Position numbers and translations under genes: made by a program. Positions 1 through 8,327 of a stretch of 53,236 nt of DNA are shown here, piece by piece. The notes beneath the pieces were generated by a model. It had not been told where the DNA came from, did no database searches, and worked only from the letters and a program-made list of their open reading frames with translations. How positions within the stretch are numbered: the first letter of the stretch is position 1; each line of letters begins with the position of its first letter. Source of the stretch: Selenomonadales bacterium (GTDB lineage Bacteria > Bacillota > Negativicutes > Selenomonadales > Selenomonadaceae); assembly GCA_900769615.1 (NCBI GenBank), contig CAAGHH010000019.1, positions 1 to 53,236 of the forward strand, read 5' to 3'.

Positions 1-158
1 AAACGCTGAAAGCATCTAAGCGTGAAGCCTGTCCCGAGATGAAGTATCTCATAGCATAAGCTAGTAAGACACCTTGAAGAATACGAGGTAGATAGGGTAG
101 GAGTGGAAGTTCAGCAATGGATGAAGCGGACTACTACTAATAAGTCGAGGACTTAACT
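1..158 (+). rRNA. 23S ribosomal RNA, 3' end (partial)
   Basis: The first ~158 bases match the conserved 3' end of bacterial 23S rRNA, including the AACGCTGAAAGCATCTAAG segment and the terminal GTCGAGGACTTAACTA. The rest of the gene lies left of the window. The exact mature 3' end is estimated from the family. No 5S rRNA gene follows; only a structured spacer and a terminator do. Confidence 0.95.
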
Positions 159-332
159 AGAGAACCAGCTTTGAAGGAGCGAAAGCGACGCACAAGGCTG
201 AGTGAATCAGTTACTCCGAGCAAAGCGAGGAGTTACCTTAGAAAAATGAAACTGGAATGTTCAAAACATAAATTCTTCTGTATAGTTTTGAGGGTATAAG
301 TTGGGGCACCTGTTTTGCAGGTGTCCTTTTTC
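159..332 (+). terminator. rRNA 3' trailer with structured spacer and terminator
   Basis: The spacer contains two hairpins: AGCTTTG (169-175) with CAAGGCT (193-199), and ACTCC/GGAGT around GC-AAA-GC (213-232). An intrinsic terminator ends it at 303-332: a GGGCACCTG/CAGGTGTCC stem with a 5-base loop, followed by TTTTT. The expected 5S rRNA core is absent, so this operon copy appears to end after 23S. The hairpins probably serve rRNA processing, which is inference. Confidence 0.8.
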
Positions 333-399
333 ATGTGGAAACTGTGATGGTATTATGTTATAATATTTTTTGTCTTATATAGCGATTGGAGTTTATTAT

Positions 400-2001
400 A
401 TGGAAAATGTTTATGCCCAAATAGATAAATTTTATAAAAATAATGATTCCGCGGAAAAAATTATTACAAAAAATATTGTAGATACTTATTTTCGTAAAAA
501 AGCTTGGCAAAGAGCAGACGAAAAGCAGTTGAAAAATATTTGGCATATAATTGAAAATATGCTAGGTTTTTTCTGCACCTATAATAAGTATAATTTAGAA
601 CGAATAAATTCATCTGAATATCATTTGGTATTGATTTATTATAGTTCCAAACATCAAGATACCATTATGGATGAAAAAATTTCTATTCATATTTTAGATA
701 CAATGCTTGACTTTGCCCAATATTTAGAAAAACAATCAATAGTTGTAGGAATGGTCAAGCAAATAACTATCGCTAAAAAGCTGCTTTATAGCACGGGGGA
801 ATTTAAGCTGCCCAATATAGAATTACCAATCCCTTTCGATGCGACAATGGATGATCTGACTCCAGAAGATATGTTTGGATTCTATGATATTGATGATGAA
901 GAGCCACTGGATGTATCAGATCTCGATAGATTAGATGAAATCTCGGCGTTTAATGAAAATTTTGAAGATATACAAGGGAAAATAATAAAATTTTTTCAAC
1001 GCTCAAGATATAATGATGACTTACATCGAGCAATGCTAATGTTATTTGGCAAGCTAAGGTCAGTTGATTTTCTTAATGACATAGAAAAATCAAGAGTTTT
1101 TTGGGATTATTTCCTCTTTGATTACCATTTGATTGCCTCCGACAAAAAGCCATTACAATATTATTATGATGGTCATTATAAAAAAATGAGTGGTGAGGAA
1201 CAGCAATTATTAGCTGATTTGTTGAAAGCAAAATTTGCGATATATAGTATTGATAAACTAAATAATGGTGATGCATTTTGCGATTACCGAATTTTATGTA
1301 ACGAATTATTTTCAGATAAGGTATTGCAAATGCCATTATTAGATGATCCAACAGTTGATCTTGAAAATACCCTTATTTTTGGTCATGTAATTAACGATGA
1401 AATCATGCTGTTAGGGTGTGTTTCTATTGTAAAAGTCAGCGCACGTTTAAAAAAACGTATCAAGGAAGTAATTTTGCATTTATATAAAATGTTTATGACG
1501 CAAATGCCTAAGGCTACGCTGGATGATTTTATGGATCGGGAAGCGGTGGCTGTGCGTCAAGTATTGCGGATTATGTCTAGCTATGCGCAGTTAAATCTGG
1601 TACCCAATAGAGAGATCCCCAAGCCGATAAAACATGCAAAACATTTAAGTAAGACCCAGCAAAATCAGATAACACAATTGTTAAAACAAAATTTGCCTAA
1701 CAGTATGAGCAAATATGAGCGAGATCTTATTGGTAAGATTTTTTGGGACTATGTAGAGCAGGCAAGGGTGGACGTAGCTAAAAATGATGATATGGACAAA
1801 TTTTATTTGTTGACTGGGGCATCAATGCTGTTTTTAGAGATAAATGGCATGCTGCTGCTTGAGAAATTGCCACCAGCTGAGAATGAAGACGATGAGCTAA
1901 TACGAAAGCTGGCTATTAAAATGCGAAAGACTTTGCATACCCGGCAATATGATCCAAGATATTTGTCAGAAGCAGGTTTTTTGCGTATGTTGTATAACTA
2001 A
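400..2001 (+). CDS. hypothetical protein, 533 aa, acidic, cytoplasmic
   Basis: I do not recognise this protein. ATG 400 is chosen because TTGGAG at 386-391 is a well-spaced RBS; an upstream TTG at 370 lacks one. There is no signal peptide and no membrane segment. Residues ~140-190 are strongly acidic with many Asp/Glu, separating an N-terminal from a C-terminal mostly helical part. The extreme C-terminus is aromatic and basic. The gene is visibly more AT-rich than the biosynthetic operons downstream. It is followed after 27 bases by a small membrane protein with a strong RBS, so the two are probably co-transcribed. No catalytic motif can be read from the sequence. Confidence 0.85.
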   Translation: MENVYAQIDKFYKNNDSAEKIITKNIVDTYFRKKAWQRADEKQLKNIWHIIENMLGFFCTYNKYNLERINSSEYHLVLIYYSSKHQDTIMDEKISIHILDTMLDFAQYLEKQSIVVGMVKQITIAKKLLYSTGEFKLPNIELPIPFDATMDDLTPEDMFGFYDIDDEEPLDVSDLDRLDEISAFNENFEDIQGKIIKFFQRSRYNDDLHRAMLMLFGKLRSVDFLNDIEKSRVFWDYFLFDYHLIASDKKPLQYYYDGHYKKMSGEEQQLLADLLKAKFAIYSIDKLNNGDAFCDYRILCNELFSDKVLQMPLLDDPTVDLENTLIFGHVINDEIMLLGCVSIVKVSARLKKRIKEVILHLYKMFMTQMPKATLDDFMDREAVAVRQVLRIMSSYAQLNLVPNREIPKPIKHAKHLSKTQQNQITQLLKQNLPNSMSKYERDLIGKIFWDYVEQARVDVAKNDDMDKFYLLTGASMLFLEINGMLLLEKLPPAENEDDELIRKLAIKMRKTLHTRQYDPRYLSEAGFLRMLYN

Positions 2002-2028
2002 TTTTAGTTACCTAAGGAGGCGAGGCAA

Positions 2029-2376
2029 ATGGAAGAAAAAGATGAAAATGTCAGAGTTATGTCAAATCATGAACGTAATGATTACGATGGCGTAACTATT
2101 GAAGAATCATCGGGGCAGCCAGAAGAAAATTTGAAAAAGAAAGTATATAATTGGAATAAATCTTCGCGAGGATCAGCGAAAAATGGTTTTTCACTGCATT
2201 CATTTGGCTGGAAGGATTTGCTGTGGAAAAATAACAGCTGGTTAGTTAGATTAGCAGTTATAGCGGCTATTGTTGCGGTGGTATCTTTTTTAGTATTTGC
2301 AGTTTTGCCAGTGGTACTTTGTATCGCAGGTATTGGTATACTCGTTTGGCTTATTATGCAATTCTTTTTTAATTGA
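2029..2376 (+). CDS. small membrane protein with long hydrophilic N-terminus, 115 aa
   Basis: ATG 2029 follows an AAGGAGG RBS (2014-2020). The first ~70 residues are hydrophilic and charged. Residues ~74-113 form one or two hydrophobic helices (WLVRLAVIAAIVAVVSFLVF, then VLPVVLCIAGIGILVWLIM), so the protein probably anchors by a C-terminal hairpin with the N-terminal part in the cytoplasm. No family was recognised. It lies 27 bases behind the 533-aa gene and shares a downstream terminator with the convergent chemoreceptor gene, so it is the last gene of a two-gene unit. Confidence 0.8.
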   Translation: MEEKDENVRVMSNHERNDYDGVTIEESSGQPEENLKKKVYNWNKSSRGSAKNGFSLHSFGWKDLLWKNNSWLVRLAVIAAIVAVVSFLVFAVLPVVLCIAGIGILVWLIMQFFFN

Positions 2377-2400
2377 GCAAAGTGAAAAATGCGCAAACAA

Positions 2401-2436
2401 AAAGCAGGAACTATTATAAAGTTCCTGCTTTTTGTT
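2401..2436. terminator. bidirectional terminator between convergent genes
   Basis: A perfect 11-bp stem AAAGCAGGAAC/GTTCCTGCTTT with a 9-base loop carries a T-run on the plus side and an A-run that becomes a T-run on the minus side. It sits between the convergent small membrane protein gene and the FIST chemoreceptor gene and should stop transcripts from both. Confidence 0.9.
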
Positions 2437-2438
2437 AT

Positions 2439-4487
2439 TTAAATACCCATTTCGATATTGTGGATTACCTTGGTCAGTTTATCCATTTCAGCATTAGTTT
2501 GTTCATTGATATTTTCTAGCAGTTTGATTGATTGGGTGGATTTTTTAATATCAGTTATGCCTTGAGCAAGGGGGGTTTGCAAATTATGCATTTGCGAAGC
2601 AAAATGAGTATTAAAGTCATTGATGGTAGTTTCGAAGTTTTTGTTATCACTAAGAATATTATCAATAGCGTTAACATCGTTTAGCAGTATCGAAATAGCT
2701 TCATCCGAGGTGTGCAGGCTGTTTTGGGTATTTTCGGCTAGTTTTCTAACTTCTTGTGCTACTACGGAAAAACCGCGACCAGCTTCACCAGCACGAGCCG
2801 CTTCAATAGCGGCATTCAAGGCTAAAAGATTAGTTTGAGCAGCTATTTCATTAATCATTTTCATAACATCGTCAATTTTTTTAGTGCTTTTGGAAAGCAT
2901 ATTTAATTTAGGTGTTATTTCACGATTGCGCTCAATAAGCTGATTAAATAAAGAATTTTGTTCATCACCGCCAGCGGATATTTTTTTGATAGCAGCCTGA
3001 ATGGTATCTACATCATTTGACATACGCATTATGGTAGCAACAATATCTGGCATTTGAGCTTGATAATCATGAAACATGGTTATTAAGTTATCTTTTAAGG
3101 AGTGGATATGCTGTTCGCGTTTTATTATACGGTGCAAAAAATAAGATGTACAATTAGCATAATTAAAAGCAAAATTACTTATATAAGTATCATTGAAGGT
3201 TTCGTTTACGTCAACGTGATAGAAGAAGATAGCAGTTAAGGTTTCATTTACATGCAGACCTGCGATTTCACCGAAACTGGAAAAACCAGCAACGGGCAAA
3301 TTTTTAAATTCGTCAATATGTTTTATTTCATCTAAGTAACCTAGACGGCGTAAAATACAGTCATTTAAAATAGCACCAATTGCCTTAGGTTTATTTTGCT
3401 GATAGCGAGCTAAATCATCATGCAGCGTTTTTGCTAGTGATACGCGTTTTAGTAAATAGAGCTTTTCACCAGATACAATATCACAGAAGAAATTAACATG
3501 GTTTTCGTCAATATCAGCCACGGAACGAATAAAATTTTCACCGTTAATATCAGTAGCGAAAGTATATTCTTGCATTTTAGTTTTTAGTTCAGCAACACTG
3601 TCCACGTTAAAGTGTTTTTTTAGTTCATCAACAAAAGCGTGCTGCTGACCATTAGCAGTCATTACTGTAGTTATGTAACGCAAAGTCATATTAGCATTGC
3701 CGACAGTAAAGGAGGTATTAGTTCGTTCAGCGGCCTGAGTTTTAAATATACCGTAACGATAAGTTTTTTTGAGACGTATCAAGGTAATAACGGCATGATT
3801 TTCCACACATTCGGTATTATTGAAAATATAGGTATGAGCAAAATCAAGTTTACCGCCGGCGCTGCCACCGATAAAAGGTATTGGAAAGCGTCCAGATTGA
3901 TATAGTGCCTGCAAGACAAAAGTTTCGCAACCAGAAAGCCCATCAACGTAGATCATGGCGAAAGTATGGTTAGGACTTAAGCGGAAATCGGGGTGATGTT
4001 TTTCAATTTCGTGTTGAATAGCGGTGACGCGATCGCTAACGGAAATGTTAATGTTGCCAGCGCGCATATCAGCATTAGGAAGGGGGATACTCATAATATA
4101 CGAGGCTTCAATCATACGGTTAGAAAAAGCTTGTAATAAAATCTGACCACGATTTTCAGTTGTATCCTTATATAATGTATTGTCGCCATTTTGACGGCAA
4201 AGTTCACCGGCGGTAGTTAATAAAATAAGTTTAGCAGCAGGTGAAATAATAGCTTTTAAAGTGCGGGAAATGTCAGGCAGTGATAAATCTGGTGATACAA
4301 AACCCGTTATAAGGGCGCAACCTTCAGGCAAATCAGTAAGCTCAGAGATATTTTCAGGCGTAAGTTCAGACTGTTTTAAATAGGAAACCTTAATATCCTG
4401 TTGATTACTTGCTAATGGTTGTGTCGGGGAAGCTGCTGGTTTGATGGCAGCTTCCGCTTTTTTTACATCATTAAAAATATTAAACAT
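2439..4487 (-). CDS. soluble methyl-accepting chemotaxis protein with FIST sensor domain, 682 aa
   Basis: This is a chemoreceptor-type signal transducer. The start at 4487 follows GAGGTG eight bases upstream; two upstream in-frame ATGs at 4502 and 4514 lack an RBS. From the N-terminus there is a FIST_N region (~45-240), a FIST_C region (~245-400) and a helical linker. The C-terminal MCP signalling domain has its hairpin tip at ~545-582 (EIAAQTNLLALNAAIEAARA, then GEAGRGFSVVAQEVRKLAE). No membrane segment is seen, so it is predicted to be a cytoplasmic receptor that binds a small ligand through FIST and talks to CheA/CheW. FIST domains are proposed to bind small molecules such as amino acids; the ligand here is unknown. 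No che genes are nearby. Confidence 0.9.
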   Translation of the reverse strand: MFNIFNDVKKAEAAIKPAASPTQPLASNQQDIKVSYLKQSELTPENISELTDLPEGCALITGFVSPDLSLPDISRTLKAIISPAAKLILLTTAGELCRQNGDNTLYKDTTENRGQILLQAFSNRMIEASYIMSIPLPNADMRAGNINISVSDRVTAIQHEIEKHHPDFRLSPNHTFAMIYVDGLSGCETFVLQALYQSGRFPIPFIGGSAGGKLDFAHTYIFNNTECVENHAVITLIRLKKTYRYGIFKTQAAERTNTSFTVGNANMTLRYITTVMTANGQQHAFVDELKKHFNVDSVAELKTKMQEYTFATDINGENFIRSVADIDENHVNFFCDIVSGEKLYLLKRVSLAKTLHDDLARYQQNKPKAIGAILNDCILRRLGYLDEIKHIDEFKNLPVAGFSSFGEIAGLHVNETLTAIFFYHVDVNETFNDTYISNFAFNYANCTSYFLHRIIKREQHIHSLKDNLITMFHDYQAQMPDIVATIMRMSNDVDTIQAAIKKISAGGDEQNSLFNQLIERNREITPKLNMLSKSTKKIDDVMKMINEIAAQTNLLALNAAIEAARAGEAGRGFSVVAQEVRKLAENTQNSLHTSDEAISILLNDVNAIDNILSDNKNFETTINDFNTHFASQMHNLQTPLAQGITDIKKSTQSIKLLENINEQTNAEMDKLTKVIHNIEMGI

Positions 4488-4889
4488 AAAACAGCACCTC
4501 ATAATGCAATTCAATAGTATAAATTTTACTTACAATGTTAATATTTCGTTATGCAAGGTTAAAAGTCCTGCGTATTCAATTGATTCAGTAACAAGAATAT
4601 TTCAGGCAGGAATATTCTTGTTAGCAGTGAATTTTAACTTTTGGAAAGTCAAACTTGAAATCATGCGGAAAAGTCTTTAGCTAAAAAACAGCAATGTTAC
4701 ATATTTTTTATTGATGTAAAATATCTAAAAAAAATATGTACAGTTAGGGTTTACAAGGTTATATAAAAGTGTTATATTGTATACATGCTTTACAACATTA
4801 CACATTTTAGCAGCAAGATATAAGGGCTTGTGGTTAGTCACTGATACAAATGTGACAACATTTTACCAACAAAAAAGGGGGAAGCTTCA
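4488..4889. promoter_or_regulatory. divergent intergenic region with 13-bp inverted repeat
   Basis: This 402-bp gap separates the minus-strand chemoreceptor from ilvN. It holds a perfect 13-bp inverted repeat, TAACAAGAATATT (4589-4601) and AATATTCTTGTTA (4611-4623), with a 9-base spacer. Neither side has a T-run, so it reads as an operator or RNA hairpin rather than a terminator. It also holds the ilvN promoter and a GTCAC/GTGAC hairpin (4837-4856) in the ilvN leader. I see no gene in it. Confidence 0.55.
4750..4778 (+). promoter_or_regulatory. sigma-70-type promoter of ilvN-ilvC
   Basis: TTTACA (4750-4755) and TATATT (4773-4778) are separated by exactly 17 bases. Transcription would start near 4785 and give a ~105-base leader that contains a small GTCAC/GTGAC hairpin (4837-4856). 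No T-box signature is seen in the leader. Confidence 0.65.
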
Positions 4890-5420
4890 ATGAGACATGT
4901 CTTGTCTGTGTTTGTCGAAAATCAGACAGGTGTGCTGGTTCGCGTTGTAAGTATGTTTTCCAGACGCGAGTTTAATATTGACAGTTTGTCAGTAGGAGTT
5001 ACGGAGCAGCCGGATTTTTCTCGGATTACGATAGTAGTAAATGGTGATGAGAATTTAATCGAGCAAATGATTAAGCAGCTTGAGAAAATGCCGGTGGTTA
5101 GAGCCGTAGAGCGTTTGGACGAGAAGAATGCTGTGTGCCGCGGCATGACGCTTATCAAAGTCAAGGCGAATGATACGACGAGGCTGGATGTTTTGAAAAT
5201 GGCTGAACTTTTCAGAGCTCACGTGGTCGATGTTGATACGGCCAATCTGATTTTTGAAATAACTGGCAGCGATGATAAGGTTACTGCTTTTTTGAAGCTT
5301 ATTAAGCCGTATGGTATCGCCGAGGTTATCCGCACCGGACTGATTGCGTTAGAGCGCGGTGAACATACAATTTATGAACATTGTGAGGAGAGAGAGTACT
5401 ATGGCAAAAACTTATTATGA
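4890..5420 (+). CDS. ilvN: acetolactate synthase small (regulatory) subunit
   Basis: This is the regulatory subunit of acetohydroxyacid synthase, the first common step of valine, leucine and isoleucine synthesis. It normally confers valine feedback inhibition on IlvB. An ACT domain spans ~1-78 (ENQTGVLVRVVSMFSRREF, then NIDSLSVG) and the C-terminal small-subunit domain ~80-160. At 176 aa it is slightly longer than usual because its tail runs 20 bases into ilvC. ATG 4890 follows an AAAGGGGG RBS. Its catalytic partner ilvB is not adjacent but lies ~4 kb downstream behind leuB. Confidence 0.95.
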   Translation: MRHVLSVFVENQTGVLVRVVSMFSRREFNIDSLSVGVTEQPDFSRITIVVNGDENLIEQMIKQLEKMPVVRAVERLDEKNAVCRGMTLIKVKANDTTRLDVLKMAELFRAHVVDVDTANLIFEITGSDDKVTAFLKLIKPYGIAEVIRTGLIALERGEHTIYEHCEEREYYGKNLL

Positions 5421-6417
5421 TCAGGATGTCAATTGGGAAGTAATGAACGGCAAGAAGGTTGCTGTTATTGGTTACGGCAGCCAGGGTCATGCTCATGCCC
5501 TTAACCTTAAAGAAAGCGGCGTTGATGTTGTCGTTGGTCTTTATGAAGGCTCCAAATCCAAGAAGGTAGCTGAGGAGCATGGTCTTAAGGTTTATACGGT
5601 TGCTGAAGCTGTTAAACAGGCTGACATTACTATGGTCCTGATTCCGGATGAAAAACAGGCTGATGTTTATAAGAATGAAATTGGTCCAAACCTCAAATCC
5701 GGCAGTGCTCTCGCTTTTGCTCATGGTTTCAACATTCACTTTAAACAGATTGTTCCGCCAGCTGATGTAGATGTATTCATGGTTGCTCCAAAAGGACCAG
5801 GTCATCTCGTTCGCCGTACTTATACAGAAGGTTCGGGTGTTCCAGCAGTATTCGCTGTTGAACAGGATGCTTCCGGCAAATGCTTTGATATTGCTTTGGC
5901 TTATGCTAAAGGTCTTGGTGCTACACGTTCCGGCGTTTTGCAGACTACGTTCCGTGATGAGACCGAAGAAGACCTCTTTGGTGAGCAGGCAGTTCTCTGC
6001 GGCGGCGTTTGCCAGCTGATGCAGACTGGCTTCGAAGTTTTGGTTGAAGCTGGTTATCCGCCAGAAATGGCTTATTTTGAATGTTTCCATGAGATGAAGC
6101 TTATCGTTGACCTTTGCTATGAAGGCGGCTTCACGAAGATGCGCAAATCCATCTCGGATACAGCTGAGTATGGCGATTACATGGTTGGTCCGCGTATTAT
6201 CACAGAAGAAACTAAGAAGGAAATGAAGAAAGTCCTTAAAGAAATTCAGGATGGTACTTTTGCTCGCAACTGGCTCCTCGAGAACCGTTCAGCTGGTCGT
6301 GCAAACTTCCTTATGCAGCGCCAGCTCCATGCAGAGCATCCAATCGAAAAAGTTGGTGCTGAGCTCCGTAACATGATGCCGTGGCTCAAAAATGGTGCTG
6401 ATTTGTCCAAAGACTAA
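5401..6417 (+). CDS. ilvC: ketol-acid reductoisomerase
   Basis: This enzyme catalyses isomerisation and NAD(P)H-dependent reduction of acetolactate, the second step of branched-chain synthesis. It is 338 aa, the usual class I length. The Rossmann motif GYGSQGHAHALN begins at residue 24. The cofactor-specificity loop after strand 2 reads GLYEGSKSKK (46-55), with serines and lysines that could contact the NADPH phosphate. The catalytic His108 and the metal ligands Asp191, Glu195, Glu227 and Glu231 are present. ATG 5401 follows GAGGAGAGAG and lies inside the end of ilvN, so the two genes are translationally coupled. A terminator follows. Confidence 0.97.
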   Translation: MAKTYYDQDVNWEVMNGKKVAVIGYGSQGHAHALNLKESGVDVVVGLYEGSKSKKVAEEHGLKVYTVAEAVKQADITMVLIPDEKQADVYKNEIGPNLKSGSALAFAHGFNIHFKQIVPPADVDVFMVAPKGPGHLVRRTYTEGSGVPAVFAVEQDASGKCFDIALAYAKGLGATRSGVLQTTFRDETEEDLFGEQAVLCGGVCQLMQTGFEVLVEAGYPPEMAYFECFHEMKLIVDLCYEGGFTKMRKSISDTAEYGDYMVGPRIITEETKKEMKKVLKEIQDGTFARNWLLENRSAGRANFLMQRQLHAEHPIEKVGAELRNMMPWLKNGADLSKD

Positions 6418-6447
6418 TTTTGGTGAAAAAATAGCATAAAAATGCAG

Positions 6448-6481
6448 GCCTTCCCCCAATAACAACAGGGGAAGGCTTTTG
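6448..6481 (+). terminator. intrinsic terminator after ilvC
   Basis: A 9-bp GC-rich stem GCCTTCCCC/GGGGAAGGC with an 11-base loop is followed by TTTT. It closes the ilvNC transcript, or makes it partial read-through into leuC. Confidence 0.85.
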
Positions 6482-6487
6482 TAGCTA

Positions 6488-6496
6488 TGATATAAT
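6488..6496 (+). promoter_or_regulatory. extended -10 promoter of leuCDB-ilvB
   Basis: TGATATAAT is a perfect extended -10 element and lies only 7 bases behind the ilvC terminator. No good -35 hexamer is visible at 17 bases, which fits an extended -10 promoter. The resulting leader is ~40 bases and shows no attenuator. Confidence 0.6.
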
Positions 6497-6542
6497 GGTA
6501 TCGTTACGGAATATTTTAATAATCATGTTGGAGGGCTAAAAC

Positions 6543-7805
6543 ATGGGAATGAATATGAGCGAAAAGATTCTGGCTAAACATGCCGGACTTGATTCAGTTG
6601 AAGCAGGACAGCTGATTACCTGCAAATTAGATATGGTGTTGGCTAATGATATTACGGCACCGCCATCAATAAAAAAATTTGAAGAAATCGGTCGGCCGGT
6701 TTTTGATAATACGAAAATTGCGTTAGTACCGGATCATTTTCAGCCGGCCAAGGATATTAAGTCAGCAGAACTGGCTAAAGCAGTAAGGGATTTTGCTCAC
6801 AAGCACAATATAGTAAATTATTTTGAACAAGGCCGCGTAGGTATTGAGCATGTAATTTTACCGGAAAAAGGTATTGTTGCTCCTGGTATGCTGACGATTG
6901 GTGCTGATTCACATACCTGTACTTATGGTGCAGTTAATGGTTTTGCTACGGGTGTCGGCTCCACTGATCTAGGGGCAGCTATGGCAACGGGTGAAGCCTG
7001 GTTTAAAGTGCCTGAGGCTATAAAAGTTGAGCTTACGGGCAAAAAACCGGCTAATATCAACGGTAAGGATGTTATCTTGACGATTATTGGTCAAATTGGT
7101 GTTGATGGTGCGCTGTATAAGTCTTTGGAATTTGCTGGTGACGGTGTCAAGGAACTTACGATGACAGATAGGCTTACGATCTCTAATATGGCTATTGAAG
7201 CTGGCGGCAAAGCCGGTATTTTCCCATTTGATGAGGTGACAAAGGCTTATGTCGATGGTCGGGTAACTAAACCTTATGAACCGGTAGCACCGGATGCGGA
7301 TGCTAAATATTGCCAGGTTATAAATATAAACCTTTCCGAGCTTAAACCGGTAGTTGCTTTCCCGCACCTTCCAGGCAATACGAAGCGGGTTGAGGATATT
7401 AAAGAGCCAATTCAAATTGATCAGGTTATTATTGGTTCCTGCACTAATGGCCGTTTAGATGATATGGAAATAGCTGCTGGTATTTTCAAGGGGCATAAAG
7501 TAGCTGATCATGTTCGCTGCATAGTTATCCCTGGCAGTCCGGCTATTTATAAAGAATCCATGCATCGTGGGTATATTGATACCTTTATTGAAGCTGGCTG
7601 TGCCGTATCAACACCAACTTGTGGACCATGTCTTGGCGGTTATATGGGGATTATGGCTGCTGGTGAAAAGTGTGTATCAACTACTAATCGTAATTTCCGT
7701 GGTCGCATGGGGCATGTAGATAGTGAAGTTTACTTAGCAGGTCCGCATGTAGCAGCTGCTAGCGCAATACTTGGTCGCATTGCTGCGCCAGAGGAGGTAA
7801 AGTAA
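6543..7805 (+). CDS. leuC: 3-isopropylmalate dehydratase large subunit
   Basis: LeuC with LeuD isomerises 2-isopropylmalate to 3-isopropylmalate in leucine synthesis, using a [4Fe-4S] cluster. The protein is 420 aa, the short homoaconitase-like form. The cluster ligands are Cys300 (GSCTNGR), Cys360 and Cys363 (PTCGPCLGG). The substrate motif DSHTCTYGAVN is present. ATG 6543 follows GGAGGG at 6530-6535. leuD starts one base after the stop codon, so the two subunits are made together. Confidence 0.95.
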   Translation: MGMNMSEKILAKHAGLDSVEAGQLITCKLDMVLANDITAPPSIKKFEEIGRPVFDNTKIALVPDHFQPAKDIKSAELAKAVRDFAHKHNIVNYFEQGRVGIEHVILPEKGIVAPGMLTIGADSHTCTYGAVNGFATGVGSTDLGAAMATGEAWFKVPEAIKVELTGKKPANINGKDVILTIIGQIGVDGALYKSLEFAGDGVKELTMTDRLTISNMAIEAGGKAGIFPFDEVTKAYVDGRVTKPYEPVAPDADAKYCQVININLSELKPVVAFPHLPGNTKRVEDIKEPIQIDQVIIGSCTNGRLDDMEIAAGIFKGHKVADHVRCIVIPGSPAIYKESMHRGYIDTFIEAGCAVSTPTCGPCLGGYMGIMAAGEKCVSTTNRNFRGRMGHVDSEVYLAGPHVAAASAILGRIAAPEEVK

Positions 7806-7806
7806 T

Positions 7807-8295
7807 ATGGAATTAAAAGGTAAAGTTTGGCGTTATGGTGATAATATTGATACGGATGTTATCATACCTGCTCGTTATTTAAATACATTCGATCCAAAAG
7901 AATTAGCTAGTCATTGCATGGTAGATATTGATGAAACATTTGCTAAAAATGTTAAAGCTGGCGATATTATGGTTGGCGGACGCAATTTTGGCTGCGGTTC
8001 ATCGAGGGAACATGCTCCAGTTGCCATTAAGGCATCAGGAGTGCCGGTAGTAATTGCAGCCAGTTTTGCCCGCATTTTCTATCGCAATGGCATAAATATC
8101 GGTTTACCGCTGCTGGAAATTGGTGATGATGTCAAGAAAATCAGTGCTAATGATGAGCTGAAAGTTGACACCGCTACCGGAACTATCGAAAATCTTACAA
8201 CAGGGGATGTATTTCATGCACATCCGCTGCCAGGTTTTGTTCAGGATATAGCTAAGGCTGGCGGTCTTATAAATTACATAAAAAATAAAAAATAA
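7807..8295 (+). CDS. leuD: 3-isopropylmalate dehydratase small subunit
   Basis: This is the small (swivel) subunit of isopropylmalate isomerase, 162 aa, usual for the short family. Near the N-terminus it has GDNIDTDVIIPARYLNT, and at ~57-71 the conserved GGRNFGCGSSREHAP substrate loop. The RBS GAGGAGG lies inside the end of leuC, one base of spacing separates the genes, and both are needed for the active enzyme. Confidence 0.95.
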   Translation: MELKGKVWRYGDNIDTDVIIPARYLNTFDPKELASHCMVDIDETFAKNVKAGDIMVGGRNFGCGSSREHAPVAIKASGVPVVIAASFARIFYRNGINIGLPLLEIGDDVKKISANDELKVDTATGTIENLTTGDVFHAHPLPGFVQDIAKAGGLINYIKNKK

Positions 8296-8327
8296 TTTAA
8301 TGCAACAATTAACAAAGGAAGATACAA

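Noticed and set aside
5326..6090. 254-aa open frame opposite ilvC
   Set aside because: It lies entirely opposite ilvC and the end of ilvN, whose codon use and motifs are unmistakable.
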